A stretch of DNA of 64,000 bases from an uncultured Verrucomicrobia subdivision 3 bacterium (GCA_903884535.1 CAISEZ010000163.1:1-64000); one strand, 5' to 3'. Positions 25,751 to 36,250 are shown, counted from the stretch's first letter. A program made the numbers and translations. Notes: generated by a model from the sequence alone, not told the origin.

Positions 25751-26734
25751 TTACTTCGCGGCTTTGAGCGCGCGTTTGATGGCGGCAATGACTTTGCGCT
25801 GCACGGAAAGCGGTTTGCCCGCGATGCGCGCGCCCGCTGCCGCCGGATGGCCACCGCCGCCAAACTGGCCGCAAATTTCATTCACGTTGACCGCCGCATG
25901 TTTCGAGCGGAGGCTGATGCGCGTGAGTTCCGGCTCAATTTCCTCAAATACGCACGCCACGACCACCGGCTCGATCGCGCGGATGTGGTCAATCAAGCCT
26001 TCGGTGTCGTCACTCTCCGCGCCGGTGCGGGCAAAATCACTTTTCTTCAGCCAGAACCACGCGATCTGATCATCAGCGGCCAGCCGGAATTTGCTGTAAA
26101 CGTGCTTGAGTAGCTTGGCGCGCGACAGCGGATACGATTGATAAACTTCGTCGCAAATCTTCGCCAGGTTTGCGCCGCGCGTGACGAGTTCTGCACCGGC
26201 GTGAAACGTGCCGGGCCGCGTGGTCGCGTATTGAAATGAGCCGGTGTCCGTGGAAATAGCGGTGAACAGGAGATCCGCAATCGGCTTGGTGATCGGCCAG
26301 CGCGCGACTTTGATCAGCCGGTAAATCAGCTCGCCGGTGGAAGGTTCGCGCGGTGACACCCAGTTCACGTCGCCGTAGCGCGGATTGCTCTGGTGATGAT
26401 CAATGTTGATTAAAACTTTCCGGTTCGCGATGCAGTCGCCGACTTTGCCGAGCCGCTCGAAGCTCGCGCAGTCGGTGGCGATGACGCAGTCGAATTTTTC
26501 GCCGCGCTTGGGCTTTTCAATCAGGCCATCGCCGACCAGAAATTTGTATTTCAGCGGAATGGAATCCTGATTCCAAACGGTGACTTTTTTTCCTTCATTG
26601 CGCAGCGCCAGCGCGAGGCCGAGCTGCGAGCCGATGCAGTCGCCGTCCGGCCGGATGTGGCCCACGATGCAAAACGTCTCGTGTTCGCGGATGACTTCGA
26701 GAATGCGGTCGATGACTTGCGGATGACGTTTCAC
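25751..26734 (-). CDS. DHH/DHHA1 phosphoesterase (NrnA-like)
   Basis: The 327-residue protein carries the DHH motifs GHIRPDGDCIGSQLGL, ATDCAS and NIDHHQSN, and the C-terminal DHHA1 motif FGGGGHPAAAGARI. Relatives (NrnA/YtqI) degrade oligoribonucleotides and dephosphorylate 3'-phosphoadenosine 5'-phosphate; some act on pApA from c-di-AMP. That last role would fit the c-di-AMP riboswitch in this window, but it is only an inference. It starts with a GTG overlapping the rbfA stop (GTGA) and sits in the nusA-ribF transcript, where such a gene is commonly found. Confidence 0.92.
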   Translation of the reverse strand: MKRHPQVIDRILEVIREHETFCIVGHIRPDGDCIGSQLGLALALRNEGKKVTVWNQDSIPLKYKFLVGDGLIEKPKRGEKFDCVIATDCASFERLGKVGDCIANRKVLINIDHHQSNPRYGDVNWVSPREPSTGELIYRLIKVARWPITKPIADLLFTAISTDTGSFQYATTRPGTFHAGAELVTRGANLAKICDEVYQSYPLSRAKLLKHVYSKFRLAADDQIAWFWLKKSDFARTGAESDDTEGLIDHIRAIEPVVVACVFEEIEPELTRISLRSKHAAVNVNEICGQFGGGGHPAAAGARIAGKPLSVQRKVIAAIKRALKAAK

Positions 26735-27111
26735 TTTGGTTCGTCAGGCTGGGCGGAATCGGCGGGCAAAGTCTTTTCAATCTCCTCGATGATTTGCAGC
26801 ACTTTGTTGCCGCGCACGAGCGAATCATCAATCACGAATTTCAGCGTGGGCGTGAATTTCAAAACCACGGACTGGCCGACGAGTCCTTGGATGCGGATGC
26901 GGTGTTCCTGAAGTTTTTCCAGCCCGCGCCGCTGCTGGTCGGCGCTGCCGAAAATGCTGATGAAGACGACGGCGGACTTCAGATCGCCCGCGACGTCCAC
27001 GTCGTTGACCGTGACCAGGCCGACGCTGTCCACGTGAAATTCGCGGCGGATGGCCTCGCCGATTTCGCGCTTCAACAATTCGCGCACGCGTTCATGTCGG
27101 ATATTCTGCAT
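26731..27111 (-). CDS. rbfA: 30S ribosome-binding factor
   Basis: The 126-residue protein starts MQNIRHERVRELLKREIGEAI and contains VNDVDVAGDLKSAVVFISIFG and a KH-like alpha/beta fold. RbfA helps 16S rRNA 5'-end maturation and cold adaptation of the 30S subunit. The stop overlaps the nrnA start, which indicates translational coupling. Length and position downstream of infB are typical. Confidence 0.93.
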   Translation of the reverse strand: MQNIRHERVRELLKREIGEAIRREFHVDSVGLVTVNDVDVAGDLKSAVVFISIFGSADQQRRGLEKLQEHRIRIQGLVGQSVVLKFTPTLKFVIDDSLVRGNKVLQIIEEIEKTLPADSAQPDEPK

Positions 27112-27143
27112 GGCTGAAAATTATCTTTTCAAACACCGCCGCG

Positions 27144-29642
27144 TCACAGCTTCGCGACGCTCTTCTCGACGGAATAACATTCAATCGCGTCACCGACTTC
27201 AAATTCGGTGTAGCCTTCGATGCGGATGCCGCATTCCATGCCGGCGCGCACTTCGTTGACTTCGTCCTGGAAACGGCGCAGCGATTGCAAAATGCCTTCG
27301 TAAACCAGTTCTTTGCGGCGGCGGATGCGAACCTTGCCGCGCAAAATGCGGCCGGTGCTGACCATGCAGCCGGCGACCGGCGTGCCTTTGGACAATTCGA
27401 AAATCTGCCGCACTTCCGCCGAGCCGACGATGACTTCCTTGAGATCGGGATCGAGCAACCCCGCCATCGCGTCTTTCACCTGGTCAATCAGTTCGTAAAT
27501 GATCGCGTAAAGCTTGATCTGCACACCGGCGTGTTTCGCTTTTTCCGAAGCGGTGCTGTCGAGGCGCGTATGGAAACCAAGAATGACGGCCTTGGATGCC
27601 GATGCGAGCGCGACATCGTTTTCGGTGATTGTGCCGACATCGCTGTGCAACACTTCGAGCGACACCTTGTCGGACTCGATTTTTTTGACGGCTTCGACAA
27701 TGGCTTCGACGGAACCCTGCGTGTCGGCCTTGATGACCACGCGCAAAACCTTACCTTGAACGTCCTGCAATTTCTCGAACAAATTCTCCAGCGTGACTTT
27801 CGATTTGTTCTGCTGATCCAAACTTTTCGCGGCAAACGCGCGTTCTTCCGCCATCGCTCGAGCAGCTTTTTCATCGGCCACCGCGCTAAATTCCAAGCCG
27901 GCATCCGGCACGCCATTCAAACCAAGCACACTCACAGCCACGGACGGACCAGCTTCTTTCAAACGCTGACCTTCTTCATTAATCAGCGCACGCACCTTGC
28001 CGTAAAATTCGCCGCACAAAATCACATTGCCCAAGCGCAGCGTGCCTTTGCGCACGAGCACCGTCGCCGTCGAACCACCGGCGGCAACACCGGATTCGAT
28101 GACATTCCCCTTGGCGAGCCGGTCGGGATTGGCTTTGAGTTCCAGCAAGTCAGCCTGGAGCAAAATCATTTCGAGCAATTTATCAATGCCCTGTTTCGTC
28201 AGCGCGGAGCATTCAACAAAAATCGTGTCGCCGCCCCAATCGTCCGGCACCAGGCCTTTGTCTTGCAACTGCTGGCGAACTTTCAACGGATTGGCGTTCG
28301 GGTGATCGCACTTGTTAACCGCGACCAAAATTGGAACTTTCGCCGCCTTCGCGTGGGCGAGGGCTTCGAGCGTTTGCGGCATGACGCCGTCGTTCGCCGC
28401 GACCACCAGCACGACAATATCCGTGACATTAGCACCTCGGGCGCGCATCGAGCTGAATGCCGCGTGACCAGGCGTGTCGAGAAAAGTGATCTGCGCCATT
28501 TCCTTTTTACGCTCCGGATGCGGCACGGTGATCGTGTAAGCGCCAATGTGCTGCGTGATGCCGCCGGCTTCACCGGCGACGACATTCGCCTTGCGGATCA
28601 CGTCGAGCAGCGACGTTTTGCCATGGTCAACGTGACCCATGATTGTGACAACCGGTGCGCGCGGCTTGAGCGTTTCCGGCTTGTCCTCAATATCGAGTTC
28701 AACTTTTTTCTCAACCGCGACAACCCCGGCGCCTTTTTCGCGCTTCTCCACTTCAAAACGGAAACCGTATTTCGCGCAAAGCTGGCCGGCATTTTTCTCA
28801 TCAATCGTCTGGTTGACGTTGGCGAAGACGCCGAGTTCCATCAAGTCGGCGATGATTTTGAAAGGTTTTTGCTTGAGGCGTTCCGCGAGTTCGCGCACGG
28901 CGATCGGCGGCTTGATGATGATGACTTCGCCGCCGGCGGGCACGGCGAATTTCGGCTGCGGCGCGGCAGGTTTGGCCGGTTCGCGCGAAGCTTGCGGAAT
29001 TGGACGACCATCGCGACCGCGCTGAAATTGCTGGCGACCATCGCCGCGTTGCGGCGGCTGGCCCGGACGCGGCGCCGGAGCTTGGCCGGGGCGCGGCGGC
29101 GGCGTGGAAGTTCTGCCACCGCGATCACTGCCGCGATCGCCCGGACGACCGCCGGACGGCCGCGTGGGCAATTGAATGAAACCAACTTTATCGCCGACGC
29201 GAGGCGCAGGCGGCACGACGGGAATCGGCGGCGCGGGCGGGGCAACTGGTGCGGGCGCAACCGGAGGTGCGACAAACACGGGTGCTGGCGGCGCGGTTTC
29301 GACGACGGGTTCAATCTCCGGTTCGGCGATGACGACCGGTTCAGAAATAATTTCCGGCTCGGGTTCCGATGCGGGCGGCGGTTCCGGCGCGTGGATAATG
29401 ACGATTTTCTCCTCAACGACTGGCGGCGGCGCGGGATGTTCCTCCGGCGGTTTGGGTGCGAGCCGGGCGGCGAGCGCGGGATCGCCCTTGATCATTTCCT
29501 CTTCCAACCATTCGGCGCTGATCTTATCGAGCGAACTGGACGGAACCTTGGCGGCAGCAATGCCCAGCAACTTGGCCTTCGTGATGACTTCTTTGCTCTC
29601 GAGGCCGAGTTTCTTTGCTATGTCGTAAATACGAACGGGCAT
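27144..29642 (-). CDS. infB: Translation initiation factor IF-2
   Basis: The 832-residue GTPase begins with an IF2_N domain ([18 protein letters not shown]), followed by an extended Pro/Val/Glu-rich and Arg/Gly-rich linker (about 60-240), a second IF2_N segment, and the G domain with [20 protein letters not shown] and NKCDHP (about 340-500). IF2 domains 2, 3 and C2 follow, ending [11 protein letters not shown]. It brings fMet-tRNA to the 30S subunit. The 815-residue antisense ORF in the track (27285-29732) is a shadow of this GC-rich gene. Confidence 0.97.
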   Translation of the reverse strand: MPVRIYDIAKKLGLESKEVITKAKLLGIAAAKVPSSSLDKISAEWLEEEMIKGDPALAARLAPKPPEEHPAPPPVVEEKIVIIHAPEPPPASEPEPEIISEPVVIAEPEIEPVVETAPPAPVFVAPPVAPAPVAPPAPPIPVVPPAPRVGDKVGFIQLPTRPSGGRPGDRGSDRGGRTSTPPPRPGQAPAPRPGQPPQRGDGRQQFQRGRDGRPIPQASREPAKPAAPQPKFAVPAGGEVIIIKPPIAVRELAERLKQKPFKIIADLMELGVFANVNQTIDEKNAGQLCAKYGFRFEVEKREKGAGVVAVEKKVELDIEDKPETLKPRAPVVTIMGHVDHGKTSLLDVIRKANVVAGEAGGITQHIGAYTITVPHPERKKEMAQITFLDTPGHAAFSSMRARGANVTDIVVLVVAANDGVMPQTLEALAHAKAAKVPILVAVNKCDHPNANPLKVRQQLQDKGLVPDDWGGDTIFVECSALTKQGIDKLLEMILLQADLLELKANPDRLAKGNVIESGVAAGGSTATVLVRKGTLRLGNVILCGEFYGKVRALINEEGQRLKEAGPSVAVSVLGLNGVPDAGLEFSAVADEKAARAMAEERAFAAKSLDQQNKSKVTLENLFEKLQDVQGKVLRVVIKADTQGSVEAIVEAVKKIESDKVSLEVLHSDVGTITENDVALASASKAVILGFHTRLDSTASEKAKHAGVQIKLYAIIYELIDQVKDAMAGLLDPDLKEVIVGSAEVRQIFELSKGTPVAGCMVSTGRILRGKVRIRRRKELVYEGILQSLRRFQDEVNEVRAGMECGIRIEGYTEFEVGDAIECYSVEKSVAKL

Positions 29643-29735
29643 AAATATTTTTCACCGCCACCGACCGAAATGTGTCATTGGCCTGCATGGCTCAACTCAC
29701 AAAAATCAACTGTGTTCCATTCCGCGCCATAAAAA

Positions 29736-31016
29736 TCACGGATTCACGGGCGCTTCGTTGACCTTCAACGAGCGGCGTTCCGCCTCGGCGCGCGCGGCGA
29801 CCAAAATTGCCGGCGCGTTTTCACCGATTTGCGGGATGTCGGCAATATCACCGGGTTCGGCCAGCAATAAATCTTCGAGGCGATGAACGCCGTTATGCAC
29901 GAGCGCGCTGGCCTGTTCGCGGGTCACGCCCGGGATCGCCGCGAGGGACTCGACGGCATCGGCGATTTTTTCATCAATGCCTTTCGTGACGATGTGTTCT
30001 GCGTCAATGTCCACTTCCCAGCCGACCAACCGCGCCGTCAAACGGGCGTTCTGGCCGCGCTTGCCGATGGCGAGCGAGAGCTGGTCTTCGGCAACCAAAA
30101 TTTTCAACCGCTTGCGCTGCTCGTCCAGTTCCACGCTCTTCAGCTTGGCCGGTTCGAGCGCCTTCGTCACATACGCCTTGATGTCCGAGGACCACGGAAT
30201 CACGTCCACCTTTTCGTTGTTCAGTTCGCGGACGATGTTTTTAACGCGCTGGCCGCGCAAGCCGACGCACGCGCCGACCGGATCCACTTTCGGATCGCGC
30301 GAATACACGGCCATCTTCGTGCGGAAACCGGGTTCGCGGGCAATGCCTTTGATCTCGATGGTGCCGTCACTGATCTCGGAAACTTCCACCTGAAACAGCT
30401 TGATGACAAATTGCGGATCGGCGCGGGACAAAATGATTTCCGGTCCGTGCGGGCCTTCCTGCACGGCTTTGACGAGGCAGCGGATGCGTTCACCGACCTG
30501 ATATTCCTCAATGGACACGCGCTCTTTGTTCGGGAGCAGCGCCTCATATTTGCCAAGGTCCAGAATCACGTCCGAACGATCAAACCGGCGCACCGTGCCG
30601 CTGATGATGTCGCCGACGCGGTCTTTGAATTCCGTGAAAATCAGCGCCTTCTCGGCCTGCCGGACTTTTTGCATCAGCGCCTGCTTGGCGTATTGCGCGG
30701 CAATGCGGCCGAAACCTTGCGGGGTGACTTCCTTTTCCACTTCATCGCCGACTTTGGCGTCGGCCTTGATGCGGCGCGCGTCGAAAACAGAAATCTGGTC
30801 GTGCGCCGAAACCACGCGGTCCACCACGATGAGTTTAGCGAAGGCCTTGATGTCGCCGTTTTTCTGGTCAATCTCCGCGCGCAGTTCGCGCGCCGGGCCG
30901 ACCGCCTTCTTGGCCGCCTGCAAAAGCGCTTCCTGGACCGCAGCCATGAGAGTTTCACGACTGATGCCTTTTTCACGTTCCCAAAATTCCAGCCCGGCTA
31001 AAAAATCTGCATTCAT
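29736..31016 (-). CDS. nusA: Transcription termination/antitermination protein NusA
   Basis: The 426-residue protein has the NusA N-terminal domain, an S1 domain (GDIISGTVRRFDRSDVILDLGKYEALLP), two KH domains with the motif VGACVGLRGQRVKNIVRELNNEKVDVIPWS, and C-terminal HhH-like repeats. NusA binds RNA polymerase and controls pausing, termination and antitermination. It is the first gene of the cluster here; rimP, normally immediately upstream, is absent from this position. A terminator-like hairpin lies in its leader. Confidence 0.96.
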   Translation of the reverse strand: MNADFLAGLEFWEREKGISRETLMAAVQEALLQAAKKAVGPARELRAEIDQKNGDIKAFAKLIVVDRVVSAHDQISVFDARRIKADAKVGDEVEKEVTPQGFGRIAAQYAKQALMQKVRQAEKALIFTEFKDRVGDIISGTVRRFDRSDVILDLGKYEALLPNKERVSIEEYQVGERIRCLVKAVQEGPHGPEIILSRADPQFVIKLFQVEVSEISDGTIEIKGIAREPGFRTKMAVYSRDPKVDPVGACVGLRGQRVKNIVRELNNEKVDVIPWSSDIKAYVTKALEPAKLKSVELDEQRKRLKILVAEDQLSLAIGKRGQNARLTARLVGWEVDIDAEHIVTKGIDEKIADAVESLAAIPGVTREQASALVHNGVHRLEDLLLAEPGDIADIPQIGENAPAILVAARAEAERRSLKVNEAPVNP

Positions 31017-31045
31017 ACGATCAATTCAGCGGCGGCATCCGGCGA

Positions 31046-31082
31046 ACAAAAAAGCCGGAAGATGACTTATCTCCGACTTTCG
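31046..31082 (-). terminator. Terminator-like hairpin in nusA leader
   Basis: On the minus strand AAAGTCGGAGATAAGTCATCTTCCGGCTTTTTT can form a 9-bp imperfect stem (AAAGTCGGA/TCCGGCTTT) followed by a T run, about 30 nt upstream of the nusA start codon. No gene ends here on this strand, so it may attenuate the nusA operon. The stem contains a mismatch or wobble pair, so I keep confidence low. Confidence 0.4.
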
Positions 31083-31262
31083 CACGCTGGATGACCAGCA
31101 CTTTACCGCTTTAGTTTTTAAAAGCTAGTTACTGCCACCCCGTTCGTCAAGCTCAATTCCTGCGCCGACCAACCGCCCAAAACCGTTTTCCCGGCCGGGA
31201 CAAAACCCAAAATTACGGTTGGCCCGGCCGCAGTTTAGTGCTTAACTCGGTTGCACAGGGCC

Positions 31263-31943
31263 ATGAAAGTCAATTCTTCCAGACGCACGGGCGCGGCGTT
31301 CACGCTGATTGAATTGCTCACCGTCATCGCCATCCTTGGCATCCTCGCCGCACTGCTGCTGCCCGTGCTGGAAGGCGCCATGGCCAGCGGCAAACGCATC
31401 TGGTGCGAAAACAATCTCCGGCAGCAGGGCCTCGGCTTCCACATGTTCATGCACGAACACAACAGCCTTTACCCGATGGAAGTTTCCGTGACGCAGGGCG
31501 GCGCGAAGGAATTTGTGCAAAATGCTTTTCTGATCAACGGCCCGTTTTATTTTTCCTGGCGGCAGTTCGCCACGCTGTCCAATGAACTCGTCGTGCCCAA
31601 TGTCCTCGTCTGCAAGGCGGACTTGGCGCGGGTGAACGGCACCAATTTCGCCACGCTCAACAACAGCAACCTCAGCTATTTCGTCGGCGTGACGGCGGAT
31701 TATTCCAAGCCCAACTCCGTTCTCGCCGGCGACCGGAATATCGCCTGCAATCCTTCCCCCAGCCCGACCATTGTGGACACCACCAGCGGCGCGCATTTCT
31801 GGTGGACCACCGAGCTGCACGCGCTCAAGGGCAACATGCTGTTTTCCGACGGCCACGTTGAGTCGTGGAACAACCATTCCTTCTCCGCCTTCAGTTACGA
31901 CCCGGTCAATCCTTACGATTTGTTTCTGCCGACAACAAAATGA
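31263..31943 (+). CDS. Prepilin-like protein with DG motif (intact)
   Basis: From the ATG at 31263 the protein has 226 residues. The N-terminus ([34 protein letters not shown]) is a classic prepilin leader with cleavage before Phe and a Glu at position 5 of the mature helix. Conserved blocks follow: [48 protein letters not shown] and [14 protein letters not shown]. The family resembles the many 'DUF1559/H-X9-DG' pseudopilin-like proteins of Planctomycetes and Verrucomicrobia. It is the undamaged relative of 11210-12370 and starts a tandem with the next gene. Its role in a pilus or type II secretion is unknown. Confidence 0.85.
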   Translation: MKVNSSRRTGAAFTLIELLTVIAILGILAALLLPVLEGAMASGKRIWCENNLRQQGLGFHMFMHEHNSLYPMEVSVTQGGAKEFVQNAFLINGPFYFSWRQFATLSNELVVPNVLVCKADLARVNGTNFATLNNSNLSYFVGVTADYSKPNSVLAGDRNIACNPSPSPTIVDTTSGAHFWWTTELHALKGNMLFSDGHVESWNNHSFSAFSYDPVNPYDLFLPTTK

Positions 31944-31947
31944 TTTT

Positions 31948-32592
31948 ATGAAACTACGACATTCATCCAGACGAAATGCGGCGATGACACTTTCGGAAGT
32001 GATTATTGTTATTGTTGTCTTGGCGGTGCTGGCTTTTTTCTACCTTCCCTATTATTCCAGCCGCCCCCACCCAGCCCACGGTATAAATTGCGTGAACAAT
32101 CTCAAGCAGATCGGCCTCGCCTACCGAGTTTGGTCGGACGATAACAATGGCAAATATCCGATGCAAGTTTCAGTGACAAACGGTGGCACAATGGAGCTAT
32201 CCTCCGACACCCGCAATGCTTGGCTCAATTATTTGGTAATGTCCAATGAACTGGGCAGCCCCCAAATTTTATATTGCACTGCCGACCCTGACCATGTAGG
32301 TGCAACCAATTATTCCAGCCAGCTTAGGAATAAAATCAGTTACTTTGTTGGTTTGGACGCAAATACCAATTCTCCACAAGCTTTTCTTTCCGGCGACGAT
32401 AATTTTGAAATCAGTGGCGTTCCGGTGAAACCTGGACTGTTGGAAATTTCTTCCAACACACCCATCGATTGGACCGCCTCACGCCACAAATTTTCCGGCA
32501 ACATCGGCCTCGCCGACGGCAGCGTGCAGCAAACCAAGCAAAGCGGATTGCGGGCGGCGCTGGTCGCCACCAACCGCCTCGCAATTCCATGA
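31948..32592 (+). CDS. Prepilin-like protein, 'NRLAIP' subfamily (intact)
   Basis: The 214-residue protein starts with the ATG at 31948, 4 bp after the preceding gene. The leader region (RRNAAMTLSEVIIVIVVLAVLAFFYLPYY) resembles a prepilin helix, although the residue before the presumed cleavage point is Ala rather than Gly. Conserved blocks are NCVNNLKQIGLAYRVWSDDN, ILYCTADPDHVGATNYS, YFVGLDANTNSPQAFLSGDDNFEISGVPVKPGLL, GNIGLADGSVQQ and the end TNRLAIP. It is the only intact one of three relatives in the window (others at 12772 and 55570). Confidence 0.82.
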   Translation: MKLRHSSRRNAAMTLSEVIIVIVVLAVLAFFYLPYYSSRPHPAHGINCVNNLKQIGLAYRVWSDDNNGKYPMQVSVTNGGTMELSSDTRNAWLNYLVMSNELGSPQILYCTADPDHVGATNYSSQLRNKISYFVGLDANTNSPQAFLSGDDNFEISGVPVKPGLLEISSNTPIDWTASRHKFSGNIGLADGSVQQTKQSGLRAALVATNRLAIP

Positions 32593-32938
32593 AACCGCGC
32601 GTGCCAAACCCAAGGAATCAGGCGCTGACGCTGGTGGACGTTCTGGTGATTATTGTCGTTCTCGCCGTTCTCGCCGCGATAGTTTTGCCAGCGCCCCGGT
32701 CTGGGCTGCCAATCACGACAATCCGCCGCTTGCGGTGCGCACGGCCGAGCGTCTGGCGACCAAGGCTTTGACTGAAACTTTGGGCAGCCTGACCGGCTGG
32801 AGGCGAGCAGACGCTGTTACCTTGTGGAAATACCCCGGTGGCGAGGGTCAAGGATATTGGGTTTATCGATTTCAGTTTGATGGGCCGACGTGTCAATCGT
32901 CAGGCGACTCAACGACTCGCTCCGTGCTGACGGTCTAA
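32589..32938 (+). pseudogene. Frameshifted third prepilin-like ORF
   Basis: The ATG at 32589 overlaps the TGA of the preceding gene (ATGA). It encodes MKPRVPNPRNQALTLVDVLVIIVVLAVLAAIVLPAP, again a prepilin-like helix, but the frame loses sense after about residue 40 and stops at 32771. Another frame continues sensibly, with APVWAANHDNPPLAVRTAERLATKALTETLGSLTGWRRAD to the TAA at 32936-32938. The second half does not belong to the DG/NRLAIP family. A frameshift near 32690 would join them. It may instead be an intact C-terminal gene with an unrecognised start. Confidence 0.55.
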
Positions 32939-33028
32939 TGATGAATGGCAAGTTAGTTGGTTCCCAACCATGGAAGCCCAACTAATGCCGCATATTGAAA
33001 AAGGCCACACACATCCCGTCTTTCCCAC

Positions 33029-35998
33029 TCACGCCAAAACGCTTTTCAAATAATGCCCGGTGAAGCTCGCGGCGCAGTGGATGATTTTTTCGGGCGGCCC
33101 TTCGGCCACAATTTTCCCGCCGCCGCTGCCGCCTTCCGGGCCGAGGTCAATGATCCAGTCCGCCGTTTTGATCACGTCGAGATTATGCTCGATGATGAGC
33201 AGCGTGTTGCCGGTGTCGCGCAGGCGGAACAGCACTTCCAGCAATTTCGCCACGTCGTGAAAATGCAGGCCGGTCGTCGGCTCGTCCAAAATATAAAGCG
33301 TCCGGCCCGTCGCCTTGCGGCTTAATTCCGTCGCCAGTTTCACGCGCTGCGCCTCGCCGCCGCTCAACGTGGTCGCCTGCTGCCCGAGCCGGATGTAGCC
33401 CAGCCCGACTTCCGCCAGCGTCAGCAGCGGATCAAAAATTTTCGGCACCGCGCGGAAAAACGTCACCGCCTCCTCCACCGTCAAATCCAAAACGTCGGCT
33501 ATGTTCTTGCCTTTGTAGGCGATCTCCAGCGTCTCTCGGTTGTAGCGTTTGCCGTTGCACGCCTCGCAAGTCACATAAACCGCCGGCAGAAAATTCATCT
33601 CGATTTTCAGCACGCCGTCGCCCTCGCATTTTTCGCAGCGGCCGCCTTTGACATTGAAACTGAAACGGCCCGGCTCGTAGCCGCGCACTTTGGCCGCCGG
33701 CAGTTTGGCGAACAGATCGCGGATGTGATTGAACATGCCGGTGTAGGTCGCCGGATTGCTGCGCGGCGTGCGGCCAATCGGCGACTGGTCGATGACGATG
33801 ACCTTGTCGAGACTCTCAAAACCTTTTAGAACGCGATGTTCGCCGGGCCGCTCCTTCGAGCCGAAAAATTTACGGAACAGCGCGCGCTGCAAAATGTCGC
33901 TGACCAGCGTGCTTTTGCCGGAACCGCTCACGCCGGTGACGCAAGTGAACGTGCCGAGCGGAATCCGCACGTCAATGTCCTGCAAATTATTTTCCGTGCA
34001 GCCGAGAATTTCCAGCCAGCCTTTTTCCTCGGACGGAACATTCCGTTTCTTTGGAACCGGAATTGCCAGCTCGCCGGTGAGGTATTGGCCGGTGAGTGAT
34101 TTTTTTGCGGCGAGAATTTCCGGCAACGTGCCCGCGGCCACGAGTTCGCCGCCGTGAACGCCTGCGCCCGGACCGAGATCCAGAATGTAATCCGCCGCGC
34201 GAATCGTGTCGGCGTCGTGCTCGACGACGAGCACCGTGTTGCCCAAATCGCGCAGGCCTTTCAGCGTGGCGAGCAGCCGGTCGTTGTCGCGCTGATGCAA
34301 TCCAATGCTCGGTTCGTCCAACACGTAAAGCACGCCGACGAGCGCCGCGCCGATCTGCGTGGCCAGCCGGATGCGCTGCGCCTCGCCACCGCTCAGAGTG
34401 CCGCTCTCGCGATCCAGCGTGAGATAACCGAGGCCGACGTTGCGCAGGAAACCGAGCCGCGCGCGGATTTCCTTGATGATTTCGGCACCGATTTTCTGCT
34501 CGAACTCCGTCAGTTTCAGCGCCGCAAAAAATTCATCCCCCTTTTCCACCGACAATCCGCACACGTCCATGATGGACAGGCCGGGGATTTTAAGGGTTTT
34601 GAGTTTTGAATTTTTAGTTTTTAGTTGGGAAACAAACTGTTCGCCGCCGAGCGTCACCGCCAGGATTTCCGGCTTGAGCCGTTTGCCGCGGCAGGCGTCG
34701 CAAAACTCCGGCGCCATGTAAGCCTTGAGCCGGTTGCGGATGAATTCGCTTTCGCTGTCGGTCGCGAGGCGTTCCAGATTCGGCAGCACGCCTTCGAACG
34801 GACGCGTGATGGTGCTAATCTTGCCGCCGCGCCAGAAGTTGAAATCAATGTCGTCCTCGCCGGAACCGTTCATCAAAACCTTTTTGAAATCCTCCGGCAA
34901 ATCTTTGTAAGGCGTCTCGGTGCTGACCTGGAAGTGCGCGGCGACCGAGCGGAGCATGGCCTTGTAATAAATGATCAGCCGCTTGCCCGCGCGCCGCCAC
35001 GGCTGAATCGCGCCGTCCAGCGGCAGTTCCATGTCCGGCACGACGAGCGCCTCGTCGAAAACCATTTTCTGGCCGAGGCCGTGGCAGACCGGACAGGCGC
35101 CGGCGGGCGCGTTGAAGGAAAAATGTTTCGGCGTCGGCGGGTCGTAGCTCTTGCCGGTCGCGGGCGAACACATTTTGTTCGAGTGCAACGTCTCGATCCA
35201 CGCTGACTTGGTAGGGGCGATCTGCTGGTCGCCCTTTTGGCTGACCGGCAGGTCAGCCCTACCCGCTTCAAGTTGATGCAGCGTGAACATCACGCCTTCG
35301 CCGAGGCGGAGCGCGGTCTGGACGGAGTCACCCAAACGGACGCGGATTTTGTCGTCAATCACCAGGCGGTCCACGACAGCTTCGATATTGTGAAATTTCT
35401 TTTTGTCGAGTTTGATGCGCTTGCTTTCGTCGCCGAGTTCGAGCAGTTCGCCGTCCACGCGCACCCGCACGAAACCTTCGCGGGCGAGCCGTTCAAACAC
35501 GTCGCGGAACTCCCCTTTCTGCCGGCGCACGATCGGCGCGAGGAGCATGACCTTGGTTTTAGGCGGCAGCGCGAGAATTTTATCCACAATGTCGCTGGTG
35601 CTTTGCGTGGAGATGGGCACGCCGGTTTCCGGACAATGCGCCTGGCCGATGTGCGCGTAAAGCAGGCGCAAGTAATCAAAAATCTCCGTGGTGGTGGCAA
35701 TGATCGAGCGTGGGCTGCTGCCGGAACTGCGCTGTTCAATCGCGATTGCAGGCGACAAACCTTCGATAAAATCCACATCCGGCTTTTGCAACTGGTCGAG
35801 GAACTGGCGCGCATAGGCGGAAAGCGATTCGACGTATTTGCGCTGGCCCTCGGCGTAAATCGTGTCGAAGGCGAGCGACGACTTGCCGCTGCCGCTCAGA
35901 CCGGTGACGACCACCAGCTTGTCGCGCGGAATTTGCAGCGTGAGATTTTTGAGATTGTGCTCCCGCGCGCCGCCGATCTTGATGAATTCTTTGCTCAT
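33029..35998 (-). CDS. uvrA: Excinuclease ABC subunit A
   Basis: I start at the ATG at 35998 ([19 protein letters not shown]); the upstream 88 codons in the track are not UvrA-like. The product is 989 residues, longer than the usual 940. Two ABC ATPase modules are present: Walker [13 protein letters not shown] and [12 protein letters not shown]; signatures [12 protein letters not shown] and [12 protein letters not shown]; Walker [14 protein letters not shown] and [12 protein letters not shown]. Zinc-binding CPVCHGLGQ...CDACRGKR and CEKCEGDG...CEACNGKRY are intact. The extra length corresponds to two repeat-derived inserts: [17 protein letters not shown] (hairpin, 35211-35264) and [10 protein letters not shown] (heptamers, 34594-34628). 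UvrA recognises DNA damage with UvrB. Confidence 0.96.
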   Translation of the reverse strand: MSKEFIKIGGAREHNLKNLTLQIPRDKLVVVTGLSGSGKSSLAFDTIYAEGQRKYVESLSAYARQFLDQLQKPDVDFIEGLSPAIAIEQRSSGSSPRSIIATTTEIFDYLRLLYAHIGQAHCPETGVPISTQSTSDIVDKILALPPKTKVMLLAPIVRRQKGEFRDVFERLAREGFVRVRVDGELLELGDESKRIKLDKKKFHNIEAVVDRLVIDDKIRVRLGDSVQTALRLGEGVMFTLHQLEAGRADLPVSQKGDQQIAPTKSAWIETLHSNKMCSPATGKSYDPPTPKHFSFNAPAGACPVCHGLGQKMVFDEALVVPDMELPLDGAIQPWRRAGKRLIIYYKAMLRSVAAHFQVSTETPYKDLPEDFKKVLMNGSGEDDIDFNFWRGGKISTITRPFEGVLPNLERLATDSESEFIRNRLKAYMAPEFCDACRGKRLKPEILAVTLGGEQFVSQLKTKNSKLKTLKIPGLSIMDVCGLSVEKGDEFFAALKLTEFEQKIGAEIIKEIRARLGFLRNVGLGYLTLDRESGTLSGGEAQRIRLATQIGAALVGVLYVLDEPSIGLHQRDNDRLLATLKGLRDLGNTVLVVEHDADTIRAADYILDLGPGAGVHGGELVAAGTLPEILAAKKSLTGQYLTGELAIPVPKKRNVPSEEKGWLEILGCTENNLQDIDVRIPLGTFTCVTGVSGSGKSTLVSDILQRALFRKFFGSKERPGEHRVLKGFESLDKVIVIDQSPIGRTPRSNPATYTGMFNHIRDLFAKLPAAKVRGYEPGRFSFNVKGGRCEKCEGDGVLKIEMNFLPAVYVTCEACNGKRYNRETLEIAYKGKNIADVLDLTVEEAVTFFRAVPKIFDPLLTLAEVGLGYIRLGQQATTLSGGEAQRVKLATELSRKATGRTLYILDEPTTGLHFHDVAKLLEVLFRLRDTGNTLLIIEHNLDVIKTADWIIDLGPEGGSGGGKIVAEGPPEKIIHCAASFTGHYLKSVLA
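34594..34628. repeat. Degenerate heptamer array inside uvrA
   Basis: GGGTTTT GAGTTTT GAATTTT TAGTTTT TAGTTGG are five related 7-mers in a row on the plus strand within uvrA. They encode the low-complexity insert [11 protein letters not shown] on the minus strand. The insert lies in a poorly conserved loop before the first ABC signature. Confidence 0.8.
35211..35264. repeat. REP-like hairpin inside the uvrA coding sequence
   Basis: GTAGGGGCGATCTGCTGGTCGCCC and CTGACCGGCAGGTCAGCCCTACC form two self-complementary half-hairpins (GGGCGA...TCGCCC and GGCTGACC...GGTCAGCC) and a shared outer stem GTAGGG/CCCTAC. The 54-bp element is an exact multiple of three, stays open and is translated as a non-conserved UvrA loop. 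Confidence 0.8.
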
Positions 35999-36250
35999 GC
36001 TGCGAATTTCTCTTTCAACCGAAAGATGGAAACTACGCCAAGCCGCGCGGAAAGCAAAGCCGGAGTTGCCGGAGGGGTCGGGTTTTAGGAAAATACGACG
36101 GCAAGGGATAGCGCGGCTTCCCACCAACCCATTGTTATTCAACCTGACTATCCCGAAACCCCTAATGCCGTCACTTGATTTATTGCCGGTTGTGGGCCAC
36201 TTTTCACTACAAGCCTTGTTATTTGATCCGATAAGAAACTTGCATGACCT

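Noticed and set aside
27285-29732. 815-residue plus-strand ORF opposite infB
   Set aside because: Antisense shadow of a GC-rich conserved gene; no motifs, odd His/Arg/Phe-rich composition, and IF-2 is unmistakable on the other strand. Similar shadows at 3630-5192, 9971-11107, 22288-23481 and 14919-15668 were dropped for the same reason.
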